Of a DNA stretch of 58,947 nucleotides, positions 41,408 to 50,484 are shown one piece after another (position 1 is the stretch's first letter; each line of letters begins with the position of its first letter). The notes below the pieces were generated by a model. The model saw only the letters and a list, made by a program, of their open reading frames with translations, was not told the origin of the DNA and ran no database searches. Made by a program: the position numbers and the translations under genes. The DNA is from Solirubrobacteraceae bacterium. GTDB taxonomy: Bacteria; Actinomycetota; Thermoleophilia; Solirubrobacterales; Solirubrobacteraceae. Location of the stretch: NCBI GenBank assembly GCA_017882405.1, contig JADGPO010000058.1, forward strand, positions 1-58,947, read 5' to 3'.

Positions 41408-42678
41408 TGCCGGCGTTCGACAGCCACCGCCCGCCTGAGCAGGACGTCGTCGACGACTGCGTGCACTGCGGGTTCTGCCTGGACACCTGCCCGACGTACG
41501 TCCTGTGGGGCGCGGAGGCCGACTCCCCGCGCGGGCGCATCGTGCTGATCAACGACGGGCTCGAGGAGGACTCCTCGATGTCGGACGAGATGGTCACCCA
41601 CTTCGATCGCTGCCTGGGCTGCATGGCGTGCGTGACCGCATGCCCCTCGGGAGTCCAGTACGACCGCCTGATCGAGCGCGTCCGCCCGCAGGTGGAGCGC
41701 CATCACCGGCGCACCGCCGGCGAACGGGCGGTGCGCTGGCTGCTCTACGAGACGCTGCCCCATCCCAAGCGCCTGCGGGCGCTGGCGCCGCTGCTGGCGG
41801 CCAGCCGCCGCGTGGGCGCCGAGCGCCGCCTGCCCGAGCGACTGTCGGTGCTGGCCAAGGTGGCGCCGCGCCCGCCCTCGGGCCGCGCCGCCAAGGCGCA
41901 GGTCCCCGCGCGCACGCCGGCTGTGGGACCCCCGCGCGGCCGCGTGGGGCTGCTGCTCGGATGCGTGCAGCGGGTCTTCTATCCCGAGGTGCACCGCGCG
42001 ACAGCGCATGTCCTGGCCGCCGAGGGCTTCGAGGTGCTGGCGCCGCGCATGCCCGACTGCTGCGGGGCCCTGGAGCTGCACGGCGGCGAGGAGCCGTCGG
42101 CCTTGCGGCGCGCCGAGGAGACGATCCGCGCCTTCGCCGAGGCCGGCGGAGCCGAGGGACTCGACTACGTGGTGATCAACGCGGCGGGCTGCGGCTCGGC
42201 GATGAAGGACTACGGCGAGCTGCTCGACACGCCGCAAGCGCAGGACTTCTCCTCCCGCGTGCGCGACGTCTCCGAGCTGCTGGGCTCGGTGGCGCCGCGG
42301 GCGCAGCGCGGGCCGGTGCCGCTGCGTGTCGCCTATCACGACGCCTGCCACCTGGCCCACGCCCAGGGGATACGCGCCCAGCCGCGGGCGCTGCTGCAGG
42401 CGATCCCCGACCTTCAGCTGGTGGAGGTCGGCACCGAGCGCGACGTCTGCTGCGGATCGGCGGGGATCTACAACCTCGTCGAGCCGGACGCCGCCGGCGA
42501 GCTGGGGGTGCGCAAGGCCCGGCATCTGATCGACACCGGCGCGCAGGCGGTCGCGGCCGGCAACCCGGGGTGCGCCGCCCAGCTCGACATGCACCTGCGA
42601 GCTCTCGGCTGCCCCTTGCCGATCCACCACCCGGTCGAGCTGCTGTCGCGGTCGCTGACGGCCGCCCGGACCGGTTAG
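41407..42678 (+). CDS. glcF: glycolate oxidase iron-sulfur subunit GlcF
   Basis: Two [4Fe-4S] ferredoxin-type motifs lie at the start: CVHCGFCLDTCPTY and CLGCMACVTACPSGVQY. The rest has two CCG domains, with PDCCGALELHGGEE and DACHLAHAQG...DVCCGSAGIYNL, typical of GlcF and HdrB-like proteins. It passes electrons from the flavin subunits to quinone. The 423-residue length is normal. It is the last glc gene; a lipoprotein gene follows six bases later and may be cotranscribed. Confidence 0.94.
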   Translation: MPAFDSHRPPEQDVVDDCVHCGFCLDTCPTYVLWGAEADSPRGRIVLINDGLEEDSSMSDEMVTHFDRCLGCMACVTACPSGVQYDRLIERVRPQVERHHRRTAGERAVRWLLYETLPHPKRLRALAPLLAASRRVGAERRLPERLSVLAKVAPRPPSGRAAKAQVPARTPAVGPPRGRVGLLLGCVQRVFYPEVHRATAHVLAAEGFEVLAPRMPDCCGALELHGGEEPSALRRAEETIRAFAEAGGAEGLDYVVINAAGCGSAMKDYGELLDTPQAQDFSSRVRDVSELLGSVAPRAQRGPVPLRVAYHDACHLAHAQGIRAQPRALLQAIPDLQLVEVGTERDVCCGSAGIYNLVEPDAAGELGVRKARHLIDTGAQAVAAGNPGCAAQLDMHLRALGCPLPIHHPVELLSRSLTAARTG

Positions 42679-42684
42679 CCCGCC

Positions 42685-43356
42685 GTGAGGCTCCGCGGAT
42701 TTGCGCTGAGCGCCGTGGGCGCCCTCGCCCTCGCCCTCGCGGGTAGCGGCTGCGGTAGCTCGGCCTCGACCTCGACGTCCTCCTCGCCCATGTCCGGGGC
42801 GAGCACGGGCTCCACCGGCGCCGTCCTGCGCACCGCGCCGGCGCCGCTGCCCGCCGGTACGCCGCGGGCACCCGCCGGGCTGGCCCAGACGGGCGGCTAT
42901 GACACCTACGAGCTCTGTCGCGGGCATTGCACCGGCGCTGTGCCGGCCTCCCTGCGCCGGACGCTGCACCTCCCGCGCTCACACGGCTCGGGCTGCCCGG
43001 TATCTGCCGGCCAGACGCCGGTGTCGGTCTCCGGAGGGCCCCGGGTGACCGGGCAGCGGTTCGTCGGCAGCCGCTGGCTGGCGGCACGCGTCACCTGGCG
43101 AGCCGCGGCCGGCTACCACGGGCCGCTGTTGATCCGCGGCCGGCGGCTCGGCGGCGCGGGCGCGGTGGGCTTCGGAGAGGGCCATCGGCCCTATGACGAA
43201 CTGCAGCTGATGAACTCGGGCCGGGGCGAGGCGACCGCAAGCGGCGGCGCGCGGGCGTGGCTGTCGCTGACCCGGGTGCGACGTCCCGGCTGCTATGCCT
43301 ACCAGGTCGACGGGACCGACTTCTCGCGCGTGTTCGTGTTCCGCGTGCGCGGCTGA
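42685..43356 (+). CDS. lipoprotein of unknown function
   Basis: The GTG at 42685 gives a lipoprotein signal with lipobox ALAGSGCGSS, followed by a Ser/Thr-rich linker. The outer part (about 75-223) is beta-rich with Cys in YELCRGHCTG, GSGCPVSAGQ and RRPGCYAYQVDGTD, which may form disulfides. The end (FSRVFVFRVRG) resembles the last strands of an immunoglobulin-like domain. I recognise no family. It starts six bases after glcF. Confidence 0.75.
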   Translation: MRLRGFALSAVGALALALAGSGCGSSASTSTSSSPMSGASTGSTGAVLRTAPAPLPAGTPRAPAGLAQTGGYDTYELCRGHCTGAVPASLRRTLHLPRSHGSGCPVSAGQTPVSVSGGPRVTGQRFVGSRWLAARVTWRAAAGYHGPLLIRGRRLGGAGAVGFGEGHRPYDELQLMNSGRGEATASGGARAWLSLTRVRRPGCYAYQVDGTDFSRVFVFRVRG

Positions 43357-43404
43357 CGCGGGCGGCGGGCGGGCGAGCTGGTTGACGGCCGCCTCAGGGC
43401 CGGT

Positions 43405-45207
43405 TCAGGCGTACATCGCCTCGATCTCGGATTCGTACTTGGCGGCGATCGGCTTGCGCTTGAGCTTGATCGTCGGCGTGAGCTCGTCGCCGCCGGGCAG
43501 CCAGTCGCCGGGGATGATCATGAACTTCTTGATCTGCTCCACTCGCGCCAGGTGCGCGTTGGCGGCGCCGACCCCCTCCTGCACGGCCTCGATCAACCGG
43601 GGCTCGGTGGCCAGCTCCTCGAGCGATCTGTCGCCGAGATCGTGCCGAGCCGCCCACACGGGCGCGAAGTCGGCGTCGAGCACGATCAGGGCCGTGTTGT
43701 ACGGGCGGCGGTCTCCGATGCAGCAGGCCTGTCCGATCAACGGAGAGCTGGACTTGATCGCCGCCTCGATGTTGGCCGGGGACATGTTCTTGCCGGCGGC
43801 GTTGATGATCAGCTCCTTCTTGCGATCGACGATCGTGAGGAAGCCGTCGGCGTCGATCGTCCCGATATCGCCGGTGTGCAGCCAGCCGTCGGCGTCGATC
43901 GTCTCGCTGGTCAACTGGGGCTGGTTGCGGTAGCCGGACATCAGGAACTCGCCCCGGCACAGCACCTCACCGTCGTCGGCGAGGGCCAACTCCACCCCCG
44001 GCGCGGCCGGTCCCACGGTCCCGATCCGCACAGCGCCCGGGCGGTTGACGGCCCCCAGGCCGGACGTCTCGGACATGCCCCACAGCTCGGCCAGCTCGAT
44101 CCCGAGCGCGTGAAAGAACTCCAGTACGTCCACCGGCGTGGGCGCGGCACCGACGTTGACCGCGATCACCTGGTCCAGTCCGAGCATCTCGCGGAGCTTG
44201 GAGAACACCTGCTCGTCGGCCGCGGCCACCTGGCGCTCCAGCTCGGGCGGAACCGGCTCTCCGCGCTGGCGCAGGCGCACGCGCTGCACCGCCGCCGCCA
44301 GCCCCGCCTGCACGGGCGCGCGCTGCTCCTCGGGCTGAGCGGCCTGCATCGCCTCCAGGCCGGCCTTGAGCTTCTCCCAGATCCGCGGCACGGCGAAGAA
44401 CCAGTTGGGCCTGACCTGGGGAAGATAGGAGAGGACCTCCCGCGGGTTGGGGGCGCAGGTGACGCTGCCGGCAAAGATCACCGGGATGTAGTGATGGGCC
44501 ATCCGCTCGGCGATGTGCGCCGCCGGCAGCCACGAGATCACCCGGGCGCCGGGCGGAAGCGCGATCACCTCGCCGGCGTCGCGCGCCGCGGACATGATCG
44601 CGTGATGGCTGAGCTGCACGCCCTTGGGCGGGCCGGTCGTGCCCGAGGTGTAGATCAGCGTCAGCACGTCCTCGGTACCCACCTCCGCGGCAGCCGCCGC
44701 TGCGTCAAATTCGGGATCGGACCCCTCCACCTCGTTCAGTGCGAGCACTCCCTGCGGAGCCTCGCCGTCGACCACGATCACGTGCTCGAGGCCCGGCAGG
44801 TTTTGCCTCGCCTCCAGCATCACCGGCAGGAACGCCTGCTCGACGATCGCCACGCGGGCCTGCGAGTCGGTGATCAGGTATTCAATTTCAGAGGCGGGAT
44901 AGGTCGTGTACACCGAGAAGGGGGTGGCGCCGAGAGTCACCGCCGCCAGGTCGGCCACGTGGAACTCGGGCCGGTTGGTGAGCATGATCGCCACGCAGTC
45001 GCCGCGGGCCACACCGAGTCCGGCCAGCCCGCCGGCGAGCGCGTCGACGCGACCGAGCAGCTCAGACCAGGTCAGCGACACGCTGTCGTCGGGCATCCGC
45101 ACAGCCACGAGGTCGGGGTGCTCGGCGGCGTTGCGGCGCAGGGCTTCGGTCAGCGTCGCGGCGTCGGCCGCCCGGCCGGCGGTGGGCGTGCTCGGGTGGC
45201 TCTCCAT
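43405..45207 (-). CDS. long-chain fatty-acid-CoA ligase (AMP-forming)
   Basis: The 600-residue enzyme activates fatty acids as acyl-AMP and then acyl-CoA. Motifs are LTLIYTSGTTGPPKGVQLSH (P-loop), LAELWGMSETSG, GWLHTGDIGTID and VDRKKELIINAAGKNMSP. The size and the SGLG-type region fit the FACS/bubblegum-like group. The ATG at 45207 has GAGGAGAG upstream; the frame that stays open up to 46077 only shadows rseP. It follows rseP by 44 bases on the same strand. With the WS/DGAT gene it points to lipid storage or use. Confidence 0.92.
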   Translation of the reverse strand: MESHPSTPTAGRAADAATLTEALRRNAAEHPDLVAVRMPDDSVSLTWSELLGRVDALAGGLAGLGVARGDCVAIMLTNRPEFHVADLAAVTLGATPFSVYTTYPASEIEYLITDSQARVAIVEQAFLPVMLEARQNLPGLEHVIVVDGEAPQGVLALNEVEGSDPEFDAAAAAAEVGTEDVLTLIYTSGTTGPPKGVQLSHHAIMSAARDAGEVIALPPGARVISWLPAAHIAERMAHHYIPVIFAGSVTCAPNPREVLSYLPQVRPNWFFAVPRIWEKLKAGLEAMQAAQPEEQRAPVQAGLAAAVQRVRLRQRGEPVPPELERQVAAADEQVFSKLREMLGLDQVIAVNVGAAPTPVDVLEFFHALGIELAELWGMSETSGLGAVNRPGAVRIGTVGPAAPGVELALADDGEVLCRGEFLMSGYRNQPQLTSETIDADGWLHTGDIGTIDADGFLTIVDRKKELIINAAGKNMSPANIEAAIKSSSPLIGQACCIGDRRPYNTALIVLDADFAPVWAARHDLGDRSLEELATEPRLIEAVQEGVGAANAHLARVEQIKKFMIIPGDWLPGGDELTPTIKLKRKPIAAKYESEIEAMYA

Positions 45208-45251
45208 GCTCTCTCCTCGTCCCTTCAGTGCCGGCGTGTGCGGCGGGAACG

Positions 45252-46343
45252 CTACCGCACGCCGAAACCGGGACCGGTGAGCGTCGTGATGTCGTTGCTG
45301 AGCCCGATCACGAAGATGACGGCGATCAGCGCGAAGCCCACGAGCCCCGCCCGCTCCATCACCGCGAACGAGATCCGGCGGCCGCGCACCTTCTCGGCCA
45401 GCGCCCAGAACACGTGGCCGCCGTCGAGCGGCAGGAACGGGAACAGGTTGATCACCGCCAGCGAGAGCGAGATCAGCGCCAGCACCCACAGCGCCTGCGT
45501 GGTGCTGGTGGAGAACGACTGCTCGGTGACGGTGTAGCCGCCGACCACCCCGTGCAGCTGCTTGCGCTCCTTGGTCTGGAAGATGCGTGCGATCGTCGAC
45601 ACCGTCTGGGTGGTGACGCGCCACATGGTGCTGACCGTGGCTGACGCGGCCCTCGGCAGCGCGACGTCCTGGGTGAGCGGAGGGAAGCTCACGCCCAAGC
45701 GCATCGCCTTCGCCGAGGCGACGTATTGGGGATAAATGGACACGGTCCGGGTGTGGCCGTCGCGGGAGACGAGCAGCTGCTCCGGCCGGCGAGCCCGGCA
45801 GCCGTCGGTCGTGGTGCCGGCGCAAGGATGGGAGGCCGTGATCTTGCTGATCTGGCTGACCGACAGGCCGCGCCGACCGTCGACGCCGACGATCCGATCG
45901 CCCGGGCGCAGCTTCGCCGACGCCGGCGGGCCGACGGAGGCGAGGCGGTGGCTGAACTGCGTATGGCCGTCGCGGACGACCACCTGTCCCTGGGCCAGAG
46001 CGATCCCGAAGATCAGCGCGAAGGCGATCACCAGGTTGACGAAGGGACCGGCGAGGATCGTGACCACCCGCTTCCACACCGCCTGGTTGTAGTAGGCGCG
46101 TGGCACGGCCTCTGGCGGGATCTCCTCCTCGGGGTTCATGCCGGTGATCTTCACGTAGCCCCCGAGCGGGATCGACCCGATGCCGTACTCGGTCTCCCCC
46201 CGCCGCACCTTCCAGATAATCGGTCCGAAGAACAGCGAGAAGCGCTCCACGCGCATGCCCACGGCCTTGGCGACCACGAAGTGGCCGGCCTCGTGCAGGA
46301 TGATCAGCAGGGCAAAGCCCAGGAAGGCGAGGACGAAGGACAT
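45252..46343 (-). CDS. rseP: site-2 zinc metalloprotease RseP
   Basis: The 363-residue intramembrane protease has HEAGHFVVAK in helix 1 and NLFPFLPLDGGH in the late helix, together giving the zinc ligands and the catalytic Glu. A PDZ domain lies at about 120-190 (GPPASAKLRPGDRIVGVDG). It cuts anti-sigma factors or signal peptides within the membrane. It follows dxr by 39 bases in the conserved frr-uppS-cdsA-dxr-rseP order. Confidence 0.95.
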   Translation of the reverse strand: MSFVLAFLGFALLIILHEAGHFVVAKAVGMRVERFSLFFGPIIWKVRRGETEYGIGSIPLGGYVKITGMNPEEEIPPEAVPRAYYNQAVWKRVVTILAGPFVNLVIAFALIFGIALAQGQVVVRDGHTQFSHRLASVGPPASAKLRPGDRIVGVDGRRGLSVSQISKITASHPCAGTTTDGCRARRPEQLLVSRDGHTRTVSIYPQYVASAKAMRLGVSFPPLTQDVALPRAASATVSTMWRVTTQTVSTIARIFQTKERKQLHGVVGGYTVTEQSFSTSTTQALWVLALISLSLAVINLFPFLPLDGGHVFWALAEKVRGRRISFAVMERAGLVGFALIAVIFVIGLSNDITTLTGPGFGVR

Positions 46344-46382
46344 CGGCCGTTTGAGTGTGGCAGGCGCTTCTTTAAGGCTTGC

Positions 46383-47546
46383 TCAAGCGGACGCGAGAGC
46401 TTGCACCAGCTCGCCGGCGACTCGGCGCGCCTCGGCGTCGGCCGCGGCCAGCGAATCGAACGAGTGCAGGCGCTGATGCGGCAGGCGCTCCAACGTGCGC
46501 TCGATCACCTCGGCGATCCCGAGGAACCGCAGCCTGCCCTTCAGGAAGGCGTGCACCGCCACCTCGTTGGCGGCGTTGAGCGTGCATGGGGCCGTTCCGG
46601 CCGCGATGCCGGCTTCGCGGGCCAATCGCAGGCAGGCGAACGTCTCCGTGTCCACCGGCTCGAACGTCAGCGCCCCCAGCTCGGCGAGGTTCAGCGGTCT
46701 GACGGGCACGTCCACGCGCTCTGGGTAGTGCAGGCCATAGGCGATCGGCACGCGCATGTCCGGATAGCCGAGGTGCGCCAGCGTCGCGCCGTCACACAGC
46801 TGGATCAGGCTGTGGACGATCGACTGGGGGTGGACGATCACGTCAATCTGCTGATAGGGGGTGCCGAACAGATGGTGGGCCTCGATCAGCTCCAGGCCCT
46901 TGTTCATCAGCGTCGCCGAGTCGATCGTGATCTTGCCCCCCATCGTCCAGGTGGGGTGCGCCAGCGCCTGCTGCACCGTGACCTCGGCCAGCTCCTCGGC
47001 GACGCGCCCGCGGAAGGGACCGCCGCTGGCGGTCAGGATCAACCGCTCGACGGTCCCGGGACGCTCTGAGGCCAGCAGCTGGTGCAGTGCCGAGTGCTCG
47101 GAGTCGACCGGGATGATCTGCGCGCCGGTGGCCTCCGCGAGCTGGGTGACGAGCTCTCCGCCCACCACCAGCGATTCCTTGTTGGCCAGTGCCAGGTCGA
47201 TCCCCTCGCCCAGCGTGGCCACGGTCGGGACCAGCCCCGCCGAGCCGACGATGCCGTTGAGCACCAGCTCGCACTCGGATTCGGCGATCAGGCGCACGAG
47301 CCCGTCGGGTCCCGTCAGCACTTCGCCGTCGGTCCACGCCTCGGCGGCCCGGGCGGCGGCATCGGGATCGGCCAGGGCGATCCGCCGGACGTCGTGGGCC
47401 TGCGCCTGGGCGACCAGCTGCTCCCACGCCGAGCCGGCGCTCAGTCCGACGACGCGCAGCTCCTCGTCGGAGGCTCGCGATACGACGTCGAGGGCCTGGA
47501 TCCCGATCGAGCCGGTGGAGCCCAGAATGACCAGTCGGCGGGGCAT
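46383..47546 (-). CDS. dxr: 1-deoxy-D-xylulose 5-phosphate reductoisomerase
   Basis: The 387-residue enzyme makes MEP, the second step of the non-mevalonate pathway. NADPH site GSTGSIGIQALDVV; substrate and metal site LANKESLVVGGELV, DSEHSALHQ and LTASGGPFRG; and ATLMNKGLELIEAHHLFG. The C-terminus has the helical end domain. It lies between cdsA and rseP, 29 bases after the cdsA stop. Confidence 0.96.
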   Translation of the reverse strand: MPRRLVILGSTGSIGIQALDVVSRASDEELRVVGLSAGSAWEQLVAQAQAHDVRRIALADPDAAARAAEAWTDGEVLTGPDGLVRLIAESECELVLNGIVGSAGLVPTVATLGEGIDLALANKESLVVGGELVTQLAEATGAQIIPVDSEHSALHQLLASERPGTVERLILTASGGPFRGRVAEELAEVTVQQALAHPTWTMGGKITIDSATLMNKGLELIEAHHLFGTPYQQIDVIVHPQSIVHSLIQLCDGATLAHLGYPDMRVPIAYGLHYPERVDVPVRPLNLAELGALTFEPVDTETFACLRLAREAGIAAGTAPCTLNAANEVAVHAFLKGRLRFLGIAEVIERTLERLPHQRLHSFDSLAAADAEARRVAGELVQALASA

Positions 47547-47575
47547 GGCCCCGATTCTAGGAACGGTCTCGACCC

Positions 47576-48535
47576 TCAGTGCATCACCGAGGTCCAGACG
47601 TAGTAGGCCGCGACGACCGTGAAGATGACTGCGTCGAAGCGGTCGAGCACGCCACCGTGCGCGCCGAGCAGCGTGCTGGAGTCCTTGGTGCCCGCGTCTC
47701 GCTTGACCAGGGACTCGAACAGGTCGCCGACCGGTCCGAGCACGGCGATCGCCAGCCCGAGGAGCAGCGCGTCACCCTGGGTCATCCAAGTCTGGTAGAG
47801 CCCGGCGACGAACACCGACACGATGGCGACCAGCATTCCGCAAACCAGCCCCTCGACCGTTTTCTTGGGAGAGATCTCCGGCGCCAACGGCCGGCGGCCA
47901 AACAACCGCCCGCCGAAGTACGCGCCGGTGTCGCCCAAGAACGTGCCGACCATCACGTCGATCAGGATCGCGTTGCCGTGCTGGACATCGCGCAGCAGGA
48001 CGGCGTGGGCGAAGGCCAGGCCGATCCACCAGACGCCCAGCAACGTGCCTGCGATCGAGACGGTGGGCGTCCCACCCCGGCCAGAGGCGAGCACGCCCAG
48101 AAACGCCACCGGCAGGGTGGCCACGGCGATCTCGAGCACCTCACGCTCGGAACCGAAGTGGGCGCCGATGACCATCGCCGCCACCGAGACGAAGCCGACG
48201 AGCGGGACCGGCCGCCAGCGCGGCAGCATCCGGTAGAGCTCGTGAAGGCAGACGAGGGCAAGCACGGCCATGAACAGCGCCCAGGCGATGCCGCCGACGT
48301 CGACGAACGCGATCGCGACCACCGCCGCCGGAACCGCCACCAGGATGCGGGCGAACAGGTCCGAGCGCGGCCCGCGAGGGCGCCGGGGTGCGGGCGCAGC
48401 GGCTCGCTGGCGCCGAGGTGCCTGCCGCGTATCGGACCCGCCCGCCCGGGCGGGTCCGTCGCCCGAGCCGGCGGTGCGCCGCGGTCGCGCAGCACGGCTT
48501 CGCCGGTCAGGCGGCGAGCGGCGGCCCGGGGGCAT
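47576..48535 (-). CDS. cdsA: phosphatidate cytidylyltransferase
   Basis: The start at 48535 overlaps the uppS stop (TGATG). The first 60 residues are an Arg/Pro-rich cytosolic extension; then eight or so membrane helices follow. The CDP-diglyceride synthetase signature is present near the end: SLVKRDAGTKDSSTLLGAHG then GVLDRFDA. It makes CDP-diacylglycerol for phospholipids and feeds PgsA, encoded 18 kb away on the same strand. Confidence 0.94.
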   Translation of the reverse strand: MPPGRRSPPDRRSRAARPRRTAGSGDGPARAGGSDTRQAPRRQRAAAPAPRRPRGPRSDLFARILVAVPAAVVAIAFVDVGGIAWALFMAVLALVCLHELYRMLPRWRPVPLVGFVSVAAMVIGAHFGSEREVLEIAVATLPVAFLGVLASGRGGTPTVSIAGTLLGVWWIGLAFAHAVLLRDVQHGNAILIDVMVGTFLGDTGAYFGGRLFGRRPLAPEISPKKTVEGLVCGMLVAIVSVFVAGLYQTWMTQGDALLLGLAIAVLGPVGDLFESLVKRDAGTKDSSTLLGAHGGVLDRFDAVIFTVVAAYYVWTSVMH

Positions 48536-49269
48536 CAACGCCCCCCGAAGCGCCGGCGGCGCGCGCTGAACTCGGCCAGCGCCCGCTCCAAGGCCTCCCG
48601 TGAGAAGTCCGGCCACAGCTCGTCGCAGAACACCAGCTCGCTGTAGGCGGCCTGCCACAGCAGGTAGTTCGACATGCGTTGCTCGCCGCTCGTGCGGATC
48701 ACCAGATCGGGGTCGTGCATGTCAGGGGCGTAAAGATGGGCTGCGAACTCTGCTTCGGTGCTTCCGGTAAAGGTTCGCGCCGCGTCGACGATCTCCGCTC
48801 GCCCTCCGTAATTGAAGGCTACAAACAGGGTGATGCGGGTGTTGGCGGCCGTCACCTCCTCGGCCCACTGCATCCGCTCCACCAACTCGGGCGCCACCGG
48901 GTGCGTGCGCCGGCCGATGAAGCGCATGCGCACGCCCTGCTCGTGAAGCTCGGGGGTCTCGAGCTCGATCCGGCGGGCGAACATCTCCATCAGCCCGGCG
49001 ACCTCCTGCTTGTCGCGGGACCAGTTCTCGGTCGAGAACGAGTACACGGTCAGTTCCTTGATGCCGAGCTGCGCGGCGTCGCGCAGCCGCGCCTTGACCG
49101 TGTCGGCGCCCGCCTCGTGGCCGGCCACCACTGCCAGGCCGCGGCGCTGGGCCCAGCGACCGTTTCCATCGGTGATGATCGCGACGTATCGAGCCCGCCC
49201 ATCCCGCTCGCCGTCAGCCGGAGCGGGTGCTCCCGGGATCGCCGGCTGCTCTCCGCGGGCAGCCGCCAT
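48535..49269 (-). CDS. uppS: isoprenyl transferase (undecaprenyl diphosphate synthase-like)
   Basis: The 244-residue cis-prenyltransferase makes the polyprenyl carrier for peptidoglycan and sugars. Motifs are AIITDGNGRWAQRRGL (usual Met replaced by Thr), YSFSTENWSR, FNYGGRAEIVDA and RTSGEQRMSNYLLWQ. Chain length cannot be told from motifs. It overlaps frr (TGATG) and cdsA, so translation is coupled along the block. Confidence 0.95.
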   Translation of the reverse strand: MAAARGEQPAIPGAPAPADGERDGRARYVAIITDGNGRWAQRRGLAVVAGHEAGADTVKARLRDAAQLGIKELTVYSFSTENWSRDKQEVAGLMEMFARRIELETPELHEQGVRMRFIGRRTHPVAPELVERMQWAEEVTAANTRITLFVAFNYGGRAEIVDAARTFTGSTEAEFAAHLYAPDMHDPDLVIRTSGEQRMSNYLLWQAAYSELVFCDELWPDFSREALERALAEFSARRRRFGGR

Positions 49270-49841
49270 CAGACCTCGAGGATGTCGTCTTCCTTGTGCT
49301 TGAGCACCTCATCGAGCTCGGCGATGCGAGCGTCGGTGACCTTCTGCAGCTCGACCTCGGCGCGGTGCTCGTCGTCGGAGCCGGCCTCGCCGGCCTCCTT
49401 GAGCTCCCTCAGGTCGTGCATCACGTCGCGGCGGATGTTGCGGATCGCGACGCGCCCCTCCTCGGCGATGTTGCGCACCACCTTGACGAGCTGGCGCCGA
49501 CGCTCCTCGCTGAGCTCGGGCACGACGAGGCGGATCAGATTGCCGTCGTTGCCGGGCGTGAGGCCGACATCGGACTCCATGATCGCGCGCTCGATCGCCT
49601 TGATCGAGCTCTTGTCATAGGGCTGGACAGTGAGCATGCGCGGCTCGGGGGCGCTGATCGTGGCCAGCTGCTTGAGCGGCGTCACCGCCCCGTAATAGTC
49701 GACGGAGATGCGATCCAGCAACGCCGGGGTGGCGCGGCCGGTGCGCACGCTGCCGAACTCGTGGCGCATCGACTCCACCGACTTGCTCATCCGCTCGCGG
49801 GCGTCGGCGAGCAGCTCGTCGATCAGATCCGAATCACTCAT
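49269..49841 (-). CDS. frr: ribosome recycling factor
   Basis: The 190-residue protein frees ribosomes after termination together with EF-G. Typical pieces are RMSKSVESMRHEFGSVRTGR, PLKQLATISAPEPRML and RRQLVKVVRNIAEEGRVAIRN. The length is normal. The gene begins 43 bases after the tsf stop; the pyrH gene usually found here is absent. Confidence 0.97.
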   Translation of the reverse strand: MSDSDLIDELLADARERMSKSVESMRHEFGSVRTGRATPALLDRISVDYYGAVTPLKQLATISAPEPRMLTVQPYDKSSIKAIERAIMESDVGLTPGNDGNLIRLVVPELSEERRRQLVKVVRNIAEEGRVAIRNIRRDVMHDLRELKEAGEAGSDDEHRAEVELQKVTDARIAELDEVLKHKEDDILEV

Positions 49842-49884
49842 CTCCTCACCGCACCTCGCACTGCGACCGGGACACTATCTTGAC

Positions 49885-50484
49885 TCAGCCGCCGACGGCG
49901 AACCGGGAGAAGCGGCGGATGACGATGTTCTCGCGCGTCTCGGCCGACAGGGCGCCACGCAGCTCGTCGATCGTCTTGCCCGCGTGCTTGTCCTCGTTGA
50001 CGTGCTTCTGGCGCAGCAGCACGACCTCGTCGAGCCACTTGTCGAGCTTGCCCTTGACGATCCGCTCGCGCACGTTCTCGGGCCGGTCCGCCGCCTGCTC
50101 GATGGCGATCCGTTCCTCGCGCTCGCGCTCCTCGGCGGGCACGTCCTCCTCGCTGATGGCGATCGGCGTCGAGGCGGCCACGTGCAGAGCGACATCGCGT
50201 GCGAACTCGACGAACTTCTCGTTGCGGGCCACGAAGTCGGTCTGGCAGTCCACCTCCACCAGCGCGCCGATCTTGTTGCCCGCGTGGATGTAGCTCTGGA
50301 TCACGCCCTCGCGTGCCTCCTCACCAGACCGCTTGGCGGCCTGGGCCTCGCCGCGAGTCCGCAGCAGCTCGACGGCCTTCTCAAGATCTCCTTTGGCCTC
50401 GGCGAGCGCGTCCCGACAGGCGAGCATGCCGGCCCCAGTGCGATCGCGCAGGGCCTTGACGTCCTTGGCGGTGACGGCGCTCAC
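49885..50484 (-). CDS. tsf: elongation factor Ts, short type
   Basis: The 199-residue factor reloads EF-Tu with GTP. It has the N-terminal UBA-like region (VKALRDRTGAGMLACRDALA), the core strand VDCQTDFVARNEKFVEFARD and a short C-terminal coiled part. It lacks the second core subdomain of the 280-residue proteins, like the short Thermus form. The GTG start overlaps the rpsB stop (GTGA). Confidence 0.95.
   Translation of the reverse strand: MSAVTAKDVKALRDRTGAGMLACRDALAEAKGDLEKAVELLRTRGEAQAAKRSGEEAREGVIQSYIHAGNKIGALVEVDCQTDFVARNEKFVEFARDVALHVAASTPIAISEEDVPAEEREREERIAIEQAADRPENVRERIVKGKLDKWLDEVVLLRQKHVNEDKHAGKTIDELRGALSAETRENIVIRRFSRFAVGG

Noticed and set aside
45208..46077. Open extension of the acyl-CoA ligase frame to 890 codons
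   Set aside because: The extension lies inside rseP on the same strand in another frame; the ligase has its own start at 45207 with a good binding site.
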